Below, one piece after another: positions 52,401 through 61,974 of a stretch of 64,000 bases of DNA. Where the stretch lies: the IMG/VR virus record IMGVR_UViG_3300042898_003434, positions 26,629 to 90,628 of that record; one strand, written 5' to 3'. Made by a program: the position numbers and the translations under genes. Below the pieces are notes generated by a model. That model had not been told where the DNA came from. It saw only the letters and a list, made by a program, of their open reading frames with translations, and ran no database searches. The stretch is from a virus. Numbering within the stretch: the first letter of the stretch is position 1; each line of letters begins with the position of its first letter.

Positions 52401-54914
52401 TGTATAATTATTTGAACTATCCAGAATATTTCCATTGCCTCGAATATCTCCGTTCGCATGAATCAAACTGATATTTTTATTGAAGTATGGGTCATTGCCA
52501 AGCAATTCGGATGAAGCTCTGTATTTAATAACAACTATACCACTTCCACCGTTGCCCGCCGCTCCTGCGGTAATCCCACCGGTACTACTACTTGCTCCGC
52601 CACCGCCGCCGGTATTAGCTGTTCCAGATGTACCTGCTCCACCAATACCAAGAACATTACCTGCTCCACCACCGCCGATGCCACCCAAACCTCCGGATTT
52701 TGATGGCCATGCTCCGCCACCACCACCACCCGCATAATAAGCAGGTGTACCAGTAATTGTATTTAGTATACCCGCACCGCCGTTTCCTGCCGCCGAGTAT
52801 GATGCATCGATACCATTGCTTCCTGCTCCGCCGCCGCCCGCACCTATATAAAATCTAAATTGGCTATATGTAGATGTTACTGTTAACGTGGGAGTTCTCG
52901 TGGTGGTTGGTGTTCGAGTTTGCGTTGGAGTTGGGGTTGGAGTTGGTGTTTCTGGCATACTCACGTTTGTCGATGGAAACGCTCTGCCTATTCCCCAAAT
53001 GATGCGAACAACACCATCGCCAGCTTCGCCGCTAGGATTTCCACGTCCGCCACCGTATGTTACTCCACTTCCACCACTGCCAGCGCCGCCCGGATAAACA
53101 CCGTTTGAACCTTGTCCATATATTCCAACCCCGCCACCGGAGTTTGGACCACCGCCGGTTTGCCCCGCTCCGCCCGCTCCGCCGCCAGCGGTACCGGACG
53201 CACCAACTGTAATAGTAGTACTACCCACGCTAGTGCCATTTCCTCCATTACCGCCATAACCGCCCGCGCCGCCACTGCCGCCCGAAGTGGTAAGAAGTGT
53301 TCCACCAAGTCCCGAGTAGTACGCACCACCACCACCACCAGCCCCACCGTTTCCGCCGTCGGTTGCTTTTGTTCCACCCCAAGTTGGTGCGCTAACACCA
53401 AATGCGTTGCTACGACCTCCGCCACCTGCCGACAGAATAGTCACCCCCCCTTGAACTACGAGACTGCTGCTACCGCCACCATTTTGTACTGCCACACCAG
53501 CGGTTATGGTTAACACTTCACCGGGAGTAACTGCTATATTATTTCCATATACCAATGAGCCACCCGCCGCGCCCCCTGATCCAGCCGTGGTTGAAATTAA
53601 CCCGCCGCCCGCACCAACAGCAACCACGGATATAAAATAAATATTTGCCGGTACCGTCCAATTATATGAAGTTCCACTTGCTGCGAATACTACTCCTCCA
53701 TACGGGGTATCTACACTCGGAGTCAATGTACTGGTGACTGTGTTTGTTGGAGTCACCGTTGGGGTTGACGTTAATGTTGGTGTAAGGGTGGGAGTCGCAG
53801 TCAGCGTTGGTGTTAACGTTGGCGTCGCTGTTAACGTCTGAGTCGGGGAAGCGGTGAGTGTTTGTGTCGCAGTTACTGTTTGTGTTGGCGTTAATGTTGG
53901 AGTGGAAGTTAATGTTGGCGTTAATGTTGGCGTTAATGTTGGCGTTCCAGTCAGTGTGGGAGTTGGGGATTTTGTCGCATACGGAGTGACTGTAACAGTT
54001 CGCGTTGGCGTGCGTGTTGTCGTTGGCGTTTTAGTAGGCGTTAATGTCGGAGTTGACGTAAGTGTCGAAGTGGGCGTAAGCGTGGGGGTAAGCGTTGCCG
54101 TTGGAGTGGGCGTTGCGGTTGAAGTTCTTGTAGTAGTTAACGTCGGTGTGGGTGTTTTTGTCGGTGTAGATGTTCTTGTCGGTGTAGATGTTACACTTGT
54201 CGTTGGGGTAAGAGTCGGTGTTGCACTTACCGTATTTGTAAGCGTCGGAGTCGGAGTCAGCGTGGCAGTTCTAGTTGGAGTATTTGTCGGCGTCTTGGAA
54301 GGCGTCAAAGTCGGCGTCTTGGTCAACGTTTGCGTTAAAGTTTGTGTTGGAGTTGGTGTAGATGTTAAACTTGGAGGCGTTCCCCCTAAAGTAGCAAATC
54401 CGCCACGATATCCTAATGCGCCACTACCAGATCCGGGCGTATACGGGCCAAACCCAGTTCCACTAGCACCGCCACCAGATCCACCAATACTACCTGTCGA
54501 ATTTGTGTATCCACCTCCACCACCACCCCCAATTGCAGTCAATTGGTTGAAAGTACTATCATTGCCATTCGCGGCATTTGTTGAAATTGTCCCCCCTGTT
54601 CCACCGGACCCAATAACGACAGAATAAGACCCAGTTGTTACGGTCGTGTTTTGATATATGTAGCCGCCGCCGCCGCCACCACCGCCGCAATTATATCCAC
54701 CACCACCACCACCGCCAACCATCATGGTAGTTATATCACCGGACCCAGATAATACAGTGAAAGTTCCACTGCTTGTGAATGTGTGTATCACATAATCTCC
54801 GTCATATGCAACTGTTCCACCTGTCGCTGTAAATACACGCGGCGGCTTCTGTGAATATCCAATACCACCAAGTGTCGAAACAGAACTAATTCCTTTTGCA
54901 GATATAAATGGCAT
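49500..54914 (-). CDS. giant adhesin: Gly-rich, Pro/Thr linkers, LamG domains, propeller-like repeats
   Basis: 1804 residues, the longest gene. Order: start [13 protein letters not shown]; Gly-rich domain about 60-180 with runs of G; Pro/Thr linker about 181-400 (TPTxTxTPT repeats); second Gly-rich domain about 400-650; short Pro/Thr linker about 653-680; third Gly-rich domain about 690-790; LamG-like jelly-rolls near 805-1030, 1085-1275 and 1300-1470; seven units with YGxGxFVAV and a S/T-DGxxW close from about 1471 to 1745; and an end [18 protein letters not shown] that looks like the last strand of the third LamG. LamG domains often bind sugars. Gly-rich regions resemble polyglycine lattices of other phage fibre tips. 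The linkers may be extended or glycosylated. Likely host-receptor binding; the target is unknown. Confidence 0.82.
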   Translation of the reverse strand: MPFISAKGISSVSTLGGIGYSQKPPRVFTATGGTVAYDGDYVIHTFTSSGTFTVLSGSGDITTMMVGGGGGGGYNCGGGGGGGGYIYQNTTVTTGSYSVVIGSGGTGGTISTNAANGNDSTFNQLTAIGGGGGGGYTNSTGSIGGSGGGASGTGFGPYTPGSGSGALGYRGGFATLGGTPPSLTSTPTPTQTLTQTLTKTPTLTPSKTPTNTPTRTATLTPTPTLTNTVSATPTLTPTTSVTSTPTRTSTPTKTPTPTLTTTRTSTATPTPTATLTPTLTPTSTLTSTPTLTPTKTPTTTRTPTRTVTVTPYATKSPTPTLTGTPTLTPTLTPTLTSTPTLTPTQTVTATQTLTASPTQTLTATPTLTPTLTATPTLTPTLTSTPTVTPTNTVTSTLTPSVDTPYGGVVFAASGTSYNWTVPANIYFISVVAVGAGGGLISTTAGSGGAAGGSLVYGNNIAVTPGEVLTITAGVAVQNGGGSSSLVVQGGVTILSAGGGGRSNAFGVSAPTWGGTKATDGGNGGAGGGGGAYYSGLGGTLLTTSGGSGGAGGYGGNGGNGTSVGSTTITVGASGTAGGGAGGAGQTGGGPNSGGGVGIYGQGSNGVYPGGAGSGGSGVTYGGGRGNPSGEAGDGVVRIIWGIGRAFPSTNVSMPETPTPTPTPTQTRTPTTTRTPTLTVTSTYSQFRFYIGAGGGGAGSNGIDASYSAAGNGGAGILNTITGTPAYYAGGGGGGAWPSKSGGLGGIGGGGAGNVLGIGGAGTSGTANTGGGGGASSSTGGITAGAAGNGGSGIVVIKYRASSELLGNDPYFNKNISLIHANGDIRGNGNILDSSNNYTLSVNNTSSYGLIQGSESPYRTVLWAQKFRSGSIGEEFVYNATRYPAVRAITNGYHDWTMEFWCYAATASNQGPIKTLDFSFYPVSTIINRKTYLTISNGASNVFLTNGTIESPVNTWNHYAITHNSHSVAAQSFVNIYVNGRFDSSASRANVYRSGSVWDASDYLAIGSETFKKWEGYISNFRLVTGSILYTASFTPPQKTLQRIQNTAFLIAAGEDFRDSLKTGSLTLGGGGSTNFAFSLDNTATKLKTNFYGNPLDAPTASYSPVIHGSSIYSEKSNAYVSTNNPFLVVDSGSAFTIEFWFNSNSFLDSVFVSGSSTSSLYMAYRNVDNVSSPNYYYLAGTGSRADIYLDYRLGSSSGSVPLKVGLFSIKPNAWHHIALSRSTSSLCTVYMDGSSLATFTNSEQLTGQSTIGPFDGYMSDFRITSGAYIPSVPTSPLTASSDTQLLVTGNNSKVYDYVGMNSLITRNIDVSTVVKKVGFGSLFFNGSSSYAYSKDWPSHITASKNQGSVFTIESWVYPVSISKYTPIYSTGDSGNSGFIFGIETNGKLKITNKNTSSSYASTSSISVATGSWTHIAASTSATSSNLTLFINGTPVGKISTASIFPTSPSISGSFASFGLQGYVGQNSNMIWKAGSNGFTTGSGWTGVTYGGGFFVAVASSGTYRVMNSTDGIAWTLLPIIASEQWQSVTYGNGLFVAVASSGTNAVMTSSGSVDWTYRTAFTGSWNSVAYGSGKFVAVGNNSKTISSTDGITWISSSAYNNNWREITYGDGKFVAVGTGSGLFMTSPDGQNWTTSSARSGNFWTSVAYGNGLFVAVSADGTNQIATSPDGIDWTFRASPVYVVFTGITYGGGLFVAVGYSEYPVGYALNSTNKTVIVSKDGIVWNAMVTPADTTFQNVTYGNGIFAAVANGARVASNTRTMYAIGDTDSYSYFHGYMDEFRYTNDFCRYIGPFTPYKRQFQNRL
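53908..53943. repeat. short tandem DNA repeat in the Pro/Thr linker
   Basis: Three perfect copies of a 12-base unit, GTTAATGTTGGC, side by side at 53908-53919, 53920-53931 and 53932-53943 within the linker of the giant adhesin (coding, on the minus strand, for Thr-Pro-Thr-Leu type units). Flanked by imperfect copies; a likely site of slippage that changes linker length. Confidence 0.85.
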
Positions 54915-54922
54915 ATACTATA

Positions 54923-55294
54923 TTATTCTGTTTTTTCTATCCATTGAGACGATGCATCGTCCCATCTGAATTTTCCATTTTCTGGTGGATACGGAACTGG
55001 TGGTTCCCAACTGCATGTATTTTCATTTAATTTCCAAGAACTAAATGGTTTTGGTGGTACAAACGCATCACGAATTTCGTCGTATGTATATCCAACGCCA
55101 GCGTAATTTTTTCTTAGTGGAGTTCCATCGTTTAGGTGCGCTCCCTCTAAAGTATTATATGAAGTTTGAAGCCAACGACCATTCAAACCAAGCACGTTTT
55201 GTATAAAGTATATACCTTCTGATTCAGACTCGGCGTCAACCACTATCACTCTGGTAACTATGTTATCGGAATTTATTTCTGCAAAATGTGCCAT
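54923..55294 (-). CDS. conserved fibre-associated protein
   Basis: 123 residues. Pattern MAHFAEINSDNIVTRVIVVD, then GLNGRWLQTSYNTLEG, GTPLRKNYAGVGYTYDEIRD, FVPPKPFSSWKLNE, WEPPVPYP and a final FRWDDASSQW. I have seen this layout in hypothetical proteins of T4-like marine phages, typically beside fibre genes; the Trp/Pro-rich end may bind a partner. Function unproven. It lies between the giant adhesin (8 bases downstream) and a TASY fibre gene (55306-56943). Confidence 0.75.
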   Translation of the reverse strand: MAHFAEINSDNIVTRVIVVDAESESEGIYFIQNVLGLNGRWLQTSYNTLEGAHLNDGTPLRKNYAGVGYTYDEIRDAFVPPKPFSSWKLNENTCSWEPPVPYPPENGKFRWDDASSQWIEKTE

Positions 55295-55305
55295 ATGAAA
55301 ACCTT

Positions 55306-56943
55306 TTATGTGTATTGCGTTTGTGATGCTAATATTATATAATCCGGTGCAGTTGAAGTTTTGATTATTGAGAACGTATAAAAGTCTACCGAGTTGGGGT
55401 TTCCTTCAGTTGGAACAACGCCATTTGCCCATTTTGGAGTTACCACGGTTCCATCAATACTGCAAGACACTGAATAATATGCAGATGCTCCATTGGTAAT
55501 ACCAATTGCCGTTGTCCAAGATTTTCCTACACTCATCAACGAACTTAACGTTTGAGTTGGACTTGCTCTGAAATTAAAAGCAAAATTTGAAGTTGAACTC
55601 CCAGTATAGTAATATAAAGAACCGGTAATCATATCGATGTTTATTGTCGATGATGCACCTGCACCAGATATCGTTGCCAGCTCGTTGGTTTGTTGGATGT
55701 TTAGAGTTTTTGTGAACGTCAACGATGTTGCATCTTCTGTAAAAGCCGTCGCCATGCTCGTTGCAATATTTGCCCAACTACTTGTACCATACAGCGAAGA
55801 TGTTATTGCTGTTGCAAAAACATTCGGAACAAAAATATTTTCAGATATATTTGCCGATCCACTTATATCCAAGTCATATGCCGGACTGCTTGTTCTTACA
55901 CCGACTCTGGATCCTGTTACAATAAGTGTATTTTCTCCGGTTCTTCCCATTTTTACTCTATCATCGGCAAATACTTCTAATATTGGAAATCCAATCGCAT
56001 TTTCAACTTTACAAAGCGATGTTGGTAAAGCGTCTGATATGTTTAACAATACACCATGACTGTTTCCTGTAAATGTTACGTCACCCGAAGAAGAGACTTT
56101 TAGTCTTATAGCAGATTGACTTCCGCTAAAAAATATTGCAGATGCGGTAACTTCATTTAGTTCTGTATTTATTCTTTCCAATAAACTTCCCGCTTTCAAA
56201 GCATACGATGCGCTTTCGATTGCACCGGATAAATAAGAAGCAGTTGCTGCGTTTGTTGCATACGATGCGCTTTCGATTGCACCGAGAACATATGCCGCCG
56301 TTGCAGCTTGTTCAGCATACGATGCACTTGAAATTGATCCTACTAGATACGACGCTGTTGCGGCCCAGCTACTTGTGATTTCATATGTTGACCCAGTTAC
56401 TAACGTCGTGCCTCCTCCACCACCGCCACCCATTACATACGATGCGGTTAGCGCCCAGCTACTTGTGATTTCATATGTTGACCCAGTTACCAATGCGGCA
56501 CCGCCGCCGCCATTCATAGCATATGATGCAGTCAATGCGTATGAAGCGGTACCGGTTAAATTTCCGTTTATACTACCATCTATATCAATTGATCCAGTTA
56601 CAGCTATACTACCAGATACATCCAATTTAAATTGTGTGTTGGGAGCTTTACCGATACCAACTGAGCTACCAGTTACATACAAAGTATTTGTTTGGGGTTG
56701 TCCCATAACAATCTTGTTGTCGCCGAATACTTCAAATATCGGAGCATTTGCATTGTTTGACATCGCAACAATACTACCACTTGGATTATCAGAAACATTA
56801 AACAACGATCCAGATTTTCCTAGATAAGAGACTTGCCCGCCGGGCAAAACCTCTAATCGCACGCTCGAAGAAGCGCTTCCACTAAATTGGATGACTGGGT
56901 TATTGAGCGTTCCCCTGTTTGGTATTATTATAATATCTGGCAT
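55306..56943 (-). CDS. TASY-repeat tail fibre protein with beta modules
   Basis: 545 residues. Contains two copies of a module about 70 residues long: RLEVLPGGQVSYLGKSGSLF to IFEVFGDNKIVMG to VTGSSVGIG, and RLKVSSSGDVTFTGNSHGVL to ILEVFADDRVKMG to VTGSRVGV. Between them are TASY-type repeats and two LVTGSTYEITSSWA units with short Gly runs. The same IFEVFxDxxVxxG module recurs in 57783-61973, so the fibres share building blocks. The C-terminal 150 residues (LNIQQTNELATISGAGASST onward) are a separate beta domain. A TATAAATA copy lies 18 bases before the ATG (56961-56968). The gap 56944-57057 is AT-rich and empty. Confidence 0.75.
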   Translation of the reverse strand: MPDIIIIPNRGTLNNPVIQFSGSASSSVRLEVLPGGQVSYLGKSGSLFNVSDNPSGSIVAMSNNANAPIFEVFGDNKIVMGQPQTNTLYVTGSSVGIGKAPNTQFKLDVSGSIAVTGSIDIDGSINGNLTGTASYALTASYAMNGGGGAALVTGSTYEITSSWALTASYVMGGGGGGGTTLVTGSTYEITSSWAATASYLVGSISSASYAEQAATAAYVLGAIESASYATNAATASYLSGAIESASYALKAGSLLERINTELNEVTASAIFFSGSQSAIRLKVSSSGDVTFTGNSHGVLLNISDALPTSLCKVENAIGFPILEVFADDRVKMGRTGENTLIVTGSRVGVRTSSPAYDLDISGSANISENIFVPNVFATAITSSLYGTSSWANIATSMATAFTEDATSLTFTKTLNIQQTNELATISGAGASSTINIDMITGSLYYYTGSSTSNFAFNFRASPTQTLSSLMSVGKSWTTAIGITNGASAYYSVSCSIDGTVVTPKWANGVVPTEGNPNSVDFYTFSIIKTSTAPDYIILASQTQYT

Positions 56944-57052
56944 AAGTTATCATACATAAATATAAATAACATGAATAAATGAACGGTTTGTGGTTCAAAT
57001 TTATTCTTTTAATGTTATAATCTTAACAAGCTCATATGTCGATTTGAAATTT

Positions 57053-57079
57053 TAAAAATTTCTCGTATATACGAGAAAT
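57053..57079 (-). terminator. palindromic terminator-like hairpin after the LamG gene
   Basis: A perfect 22-base palindrome (57058-57079) with arms ATTTCTCGT / ACGAGAAAT, followed on the minus strand by TTTTTAAAA. It lies just past the stop at 57088. Only four G/C pairs, so strength is moderate. Confidence 0.6.
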
Positions 57080-57087
57080 AGATGATA

Positions 57088-57753
57088 TTATAATCGGTAC
57101 CTTGACTTAAACGAGGTGTAACTCTGTAAAATCTCGGCGTTGGTCAAAATTCTGTTATACATTTTAACCATTCCAAACCTTCCATTACCATACGAACCAC
57201 CGGAACTATATGTCGCGCCTATTCTAAAGTTACCTGTTCCGGCATATTGACTTTGAGTTTGTTGCTCTGTACCTGTCAATTTTTGACCGTTTCTGAAAAG
57301 TTGCTTTCCATAGGGACTACTGTGACTGTATGTAAAAGTATAATGGTACCATGTATTTGCAGCCGTGGTTAATGTTGTAGCGTCGGTGTCGTTTCCGAAC
57401 ATGCCGAACTTTATACCGGTCGTACCAATGTTTTGAATATGCAATCCGAGACTGTTACTTGGTGTACCTTGGCCAAAAAATGAAAAATTATTAACTGTCG
57501 TCATATTGACCCAGCATTCTAATGTAAACGTTTGTCTAAAGTCGATAGTTGTTATATCAACATATTCGTTTACGCCATCCATTAATATACTAGAACTAAC
57601 AAATGTTGGAGCGTTGACCAAAGAACCACTGTTTCCGTTTTTACTTATGTCAGTCCATATTGAACTCCCACTGACGTAACTTTTAGTATTGGCAGCGTCA
57701 AGACAAAAAATAAGTCCGTTTGTTTCTGTTTTTGGTCCACGTCGTGTGCTCAT
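57088..57753 (-). CDS. LamG/concanavalin-like lectin domain protein
   Basis: 221 residues, nearly all one LamG-like jelly-roll. Typical strands: GLIFCLDAANTKSYVSGSSI at the start, MDGVNEYVDI, FTLECWVNM, WYHYTFTYS, FRNGQKLTGT, and GMVKMYNRILTNAEILQSY at the end. Such domains bind glycans or act as spacer domains in phage fibres. It precedes the terminator at 57058-57079 and follows the 1396-residue fibre gene after 29 bases. Three similar domains lie within the giant adhesin (49500-54914). Confidence 0.85.
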   Translation of the reverse strand: MSTRRGPKTETNGLIFCLDAANTKSYVSGSSIWTDISKNGNSGSLVNAPTFVSSSILMDGVNEYVDITTIDFRQTFTLECWVNMTTVNNFSFFGQGTPSNSLGLHIQNIGTTGIKFGMFGNDTDATTLTTAANTWYHYTFTYSHSSPYGKQLFRNGQKLTGTEQQTQSQYAGTGNFRIGATYSSGGSYGNGRFGMVKMYNRILTNAEILQSYTSFKSRYRL

Positions 57754-57782
57754 AAGTTATAATTTTTATTTTGTAACATTTA

Positions 57783-60700
57783 TTAATACTCAACGTTGAT
57801 TTTTGGTATGTCTTTACGTTCGCCTTGGATATAATAATAGCAATTTATATATTTTGCAGTCTTGCTCTTGTTTTCTATTACTACTTCTTGTAGACTTACG
57901 CTCTTGATAACTAGACTTTGATTTGTTCCGATTGGTGTCAATTGAACAGTGATTGTATCTTCGTGTACCAACGCTACCCAATAATCGGGAAGAGTGATTG
58001 TGTCAGAATCAGTTTTACCGCGAACATACACGGAGTGTTCCGGACCTTCAACTACGCCGTGTTGCAATTTCTTACCTTCTCTGATAGGATGCTTGATCAA
58101 GAACGACTTGCTTGTTGCAGCAAATGAACCAGAAACTTCAAGTGTGTAATTTGGTGTGTCGGTGTTGATACCAACATTTGTTCCATTATCGAATATGATG
58201 CTATTACCCAACGTATTGTTGGTTGCATACTTCGGTATATAATTCTGAGAACCAGATACAAACGCATAAGATGCGGTTACAGCCGTTGCCGCGTGAGATG
58301 CCGCTAATGCATATGACGACGACATTGCATACGACGCAGTGCCAAAAAGCGATCCTGTTGTGTTTGAGGTTCCTGTGCCACTCACAAACTCGTTCCCGTT
58401 TACAAATATAGAACCGGAAAGGTAAATGCTGCCAGTGAATCTGTGAGAATCGACTTGCTTTGTTCCGAACACGTTACTACCCGAGCCATATAAGAATGAC
58501 GATGTAACAGCGGCAACGCTTATCTTTGAACTTGACGCGATGTTAATAGCATTGACCGCCCACGAAGCCGTTCCAAACAGTGAACCAGTTCCGGATAGAT
58601 TTGCAACGTCACTGCCGTTTACAAACAACGAGCCGGATATACGCATACTGCCCGTGACGCTGTGCGTGTCGGTGACTTTTGTTCCGAACACGTTACTACC
58701 GGAACCATAAACTGCCGACGCGGTAATTGCGGCTACGCTGATCTTAGATCCGGAAGAAATACTTGTAGCAACTGATGCGGTACCAAATAGACTCCCTGTG
58801 ATACCAACCGATACATTCAGCGAACCTGTTAATGCTACACTACCGCTAACGTCCATTGCAAACGCATTGTTTGGTGTTTTTCCAACACCAACGGAACTGC
58901 CTGTTACAACAAATGCATTTGAGTTGTATGCACCGGCTACAACTCTATCATCGCTAAATACCTCAAATATTGGCAAGCCAGATATATCGCTGACGCTCAT
59001 CAAGCTACCGCTCAATTCATCAACTATTTCGAGTAGTGAACCGGCATCTCCATTGAAAACAACTGTTCCAGTTGGAGCAACTTCAAGTTGTATACTTGAG
59101 GAATTTATTCCAATAAATGTGATTGTTGGGTTATTTGCACCCGTAGGAGCAAGGGTAATATCGCCGGTACGAACAGATCCTGATGTAAAATAAGACAGCG
59201 ATGCTGTTTTTGCATATGACGCGCTTAGAGCATATGACGCGCTCAATGCATAAGAAGAAGAAACAACGTATGAAGCCGTGGCTGCATTTGTTGCATATGA
59301 CGCGCTTTGAATTTCTCCGAGAAGATATGAGGCCGTCGCGGCTTGGTCAGCATACGACGCGCTTGAAATTGAACCAATTAAATATGAGGCAGTCAACGCA
59401 AGGCTTGAAGTTCCCGCAAATGTACTATTATTAGTTATACCAGACACATTTTCGTAGTTTACATTAGAAGCTGTCAAGGCAAACGAGGCAGTTCCACTGA
59501 TCGTTCCGTCCACACTCAACGATCCAGTGATACTTACCGAGCCAGTAAATTTATGTGTATCTGTCGATTTATTACCGAAGATATTGCTTCCCGACGCGTA
59601 TATAATTGAGCTGGTTATTGTGACCACATTCAAGTTTGTTACTTGAATCGACGACGCGGTCAACTGATTGACGGTCACGTTGGAAGTTGATACGATAGAA
59701 GCGGCTATCGTTGCATAAGAAGCTGTCGTTGCAAACGACGAACTTAATGCATACGAGGCGGAAAGTGCTTGAGATGCGAACGACGCAGTTCCTAGCAACG
59801 ACGCCGTAACTCCACCGGTCGTGCTTATGCTACCTGTGACCAACAGCGATCCGCTTACCAACATAGACCCAGTCATTTCAAACGTATCTGCGTTGCTATC
59901 AAATAAAAGACTTCCGGTATCACTGTTGAATATAAAAGACCCAGTGACGGTTAGCGATCCGGATATCGTTACCGCTTGGTTTAGTGCTGAAACGAATGAC
60001 GCTGTTCTAGCAAGTGATGCGGTTGCTGCGTGTGAAGCACTGATTGCATTTACAACATATGATGCCGTTTGAGCTTGAATGCTCCAACTTGATGTCGCAG
60101 GTACGTTTGCCGCATAGCTTGCTGTGAGAGCATATGAAGAACTAACCGCGTTTAAGACAAAACTAGCTGTTCTAGATTGTATTGCCCAACTTGCTGTTCC
60201 AAATACACTACCAGTAAAGTTTGTTAGTCTGCTTGAGAACGACGAGCTGTCGGTTACAAGGTTTGTTACACGCGTAGAGAACGAACCTGAAGCACTGACA
60301 AGATTTGTTACACGTGTTGAGAATGAACTACTATCGGTCACCAAATTTGTAACTCTAGTAGAGAACGATCCAGATGCTGTTTCTAAATTTGTTGCTCTAG
60401 ATTCAACAGATGCAGAATCTGCAAATGTTGTAGCAAATGAAGCAGTTCCTGTGATTGGTCCATTAACAGTTAATGACCCTGTTATAGAAACAGAGCCAGT
60501 AAACAATTGAGTGTCTGTTGATTTTGTACCAAAAATGTTACTACCGCTGGCATAATCAATCGAACTGGTGATTGTTACAACATTTAGAGTTGTTACTGAT
60601 ATGGCCGAAGCTGTGATTTGTCCTACGTTTATATTTGCTCCACTTAGCAAAGTTTCCGATTTTGTTGAATAACTAGATGTGATTGCGTATGACGCCGTTC

Positions 60701-61973
60701 CAGCAAATGAACTAGACGAGTTTATGTTACGAACGTCTGTATAATTAACATTGTTGGCCCAGCTGGATGTACCAAGTACACTGCCTGTTATATTTAGTTC
60801 ATTGGAATTGATCCAGTATGAACCGCTATAAACAAGTGCTTGACCGGCACTTGCACTAATAATTCTTACATCATGAAGCTCATCAAGTTCATATCCATTT
60901 TGTGGATTGATATACATTATACCATTACCTGCATTTGCACGAACTACCACACCGACAAACACTGTATGTAGTGGAGCCTGTGGTTTTATATTTGTCAGTG
61001 AACCTGTAGCAGTTCCTAGATATAAAATATCACCAGATGTGAATGCTCCAAGATTTAGCGCGTTGATTATACCGACTGTGGTAACTATACCAAATTGATT
61101 TACAGCAATACTTTCATGTGCAACGCCAAATGTTTTTGCACTTGTAGCATCAGATAAATTACTTGCTTTTTTAACACTTGGCTTGTCGCCAGATGCGCCG
61201 AATAGATATACAACATCACCCTTTGCAATTGTGGTAGTATCAACATTGCGTACAATAGAGAACATATCTTGCGATATCTTCGTTGAGATGGCACCACCGG
61301 CACCACCAAGACCAAACTCTAGTGTGCCACTGCCACTGTCCCATTGCAATCTAGCTTGCTGCGTTGTTACGGTAGCTGGTTGACTAAATTGTATATACGA
61401 CGCACTAGCATTGCCAAGTAAATAACTTGCTGTATTTGCCAATGAAGCCGTTTGCGCGAAGATTGCGAAACTCGCTGTCAACGCAAATGAAGCACTAATT
61501 GCATTTTCGACATAACTAGCAGTGGATGCTTGTATTGCCCAACTTGCTGTTCCAAATACACTGCCAGTAAAGCTAGTTAGTCTATCGGAAAATGACGAAC
61601 TGTCGGATACTAGATCGGTTATTCTCGTGGAGAATGAGCCAGAGTCATTAACTAGATTTGTTACTCTTGTAGAGAAAGAACTACTGTCAGATACAAGATT
61701 TGTTACTCTGGTAGAGAATGATGAACTATCTGATACCAAATCGGTAACTCTAATAGAAAACGACCCAGACGCTGTTTCTAGATCTGCAAGTTGTGTAGTG
61801 TGTGATCCAGATACAATCTCCAATAAAGATGCTCTTGATGCAATGGATGCCGAATATGGTGAATCGATTGCATATGACGCAGTACCAACCACAGACCCAG
61901 TTACTACGAGATCGTTTGATACTTGTAGACTTCCTGATATTTTTCCGCCGTATTTAATGCGCTCGTATGACAT
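57783..61973 (-). CDS. very long tail fibre protein with TASY repeats and C-terminal tip domain
   Basis: 1396 residues. Near the N-terminus a run of 17-18-residue units (TRVTNLVSDSSSF), then TASY repeats. Residues about 225-380 form a fibre domain with IVRNVDTTTIAKGDVVYLFG, FGVAHESIAVNQFGIVTTVG and YELDELHDV, a pattern known to me from phage fibres. Modules NLNVVTITSSIxYASGSNIF with KSTD and FTGSVSITGSL occur twice, and shorter versions twice more. The tip (about 1255-1396) reads SFLIKHPIREGKKLQHGVVE, GPEHSVYVRGKT, ITLPDYWVALVHEDTITVQL and NCYYYIQGERKDI; I recall similar tip domains in fibre and adhesin proteins. Likely a trimeric host-binding fibre. Confidence 0.82.
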   Translation of the reverse strand: MSYERIKYGGKISGSLQVSNDLVVTGSVVGTASYAIDSPYSASIASRASLLEIVSGSHTTQLADLETASGSFSIRVTDLVSDSSSFSTRVTNLVSDSSSFSTRVTNLVNDSGSFSTRITDLVSDSSSFSDRLTSFTGSVFGTASWAIQASTASYVENAISASFALTASFAIFAQTASLANTASYLLGNASASYIQFSQPATVTTQQARLQWDSGSGTLEFGLGGAGGAISTKISQDMFSIVRNVDTTTIAKGDVVYLFGASGDKPSVKKASNLSDATSAKTFGVAHESIAVNQFGIVTTVGIINALNLGAFTSGDILYLGTATGSLTNIKPQAPLHTVFVGVVVRANAGNGIMYINPQNGYELDELHDVRIISASAGQALVYSGSYWINSNELNITGSVLGTSSWANNVNYTDVRNINSSSSFAGTASYAITSSYSTKSETLLSGANINVGQITASAISVTTLNVVTITSSIDYASGSNIFGTKSTDTQLFTGSVSITGSLTVNGPITGTASFATTFADSASVESRATNLETASGSFSTRVTNLVTDSSSFSTRVTNLVSASGSFSTRVTNLVTDSSSFSSRLTNFTGSVFGTASWAIQSRTASFVLNAVSSSYALTASYAANVPATSSWSIQAQTASYVVNAISASHAATASLARTASFVSALNQAVTISGSLTVTGSFIFNSDTGSLLFDSNADTFEMTGSMLVSGSLLVTGSISTTGGVTASLLGTASFASQALSASYALSSSFATTASYATIAASIVSTSNVTVNQLTASSIQVTNLNVVTITSSIIYASGSNIFGNKSTDTHKFTGSVSITGSLSVDGTISGTASFALTASNVNYENVSGITNNSTFAGTSSLALTASYLIGSISSASYADQAATASYLLGEIQSASYATNAATASYVVSSSYALSASYALSASYAKTASLSYFTSGSVRTGDITLAPTGANNPTITFIGINSSSIQLEVAPTGTVVFNGDAGSLLEIVDELSGSLMSVSDISGLPIFEVFSDDRVVAGAYNSNAFVVTGSSVGVGKTPNNAFAMDVSGSVALTGSLNVSVGITGSLFGTASVATSISSGSKISVAAITASAVYGSGSNVFGTKVTDTHSVTGSMRISGSLFVNGSDVANLSGTGSLFGTASWAVNAINIASSSKISVAAVTSSFLYGSGSNVFGTKQVDSHRFTGSIYLSGSIFVNGNEFVSGTGTSNTTGSLFGTASYAMSSSYALAASHAATAVTASYAFVSGSQNYIPKYATNNTLGNSIIFDNGTNVGINTDTPNYTLEVSGSFAATSKSFLIKHPIREGKKLQHGVVEGPEHSVYVRGKTDSDTITLPDYWVALVHEDTITVQLTPIGTNQSLVIKSVSLQEVVIENKSKTAKYINCYYYIQGERKDIPKINVEY

Positions 61974-61974
61974 A

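Noticed and set aside
53854-54627. 257-codon plus-strand frame reading as Val-Gly-Val repeats
   Set aside because: Exact shadow of the Thr-Pro linker codons of the giant adhesin; elastin-like look is an artefact.
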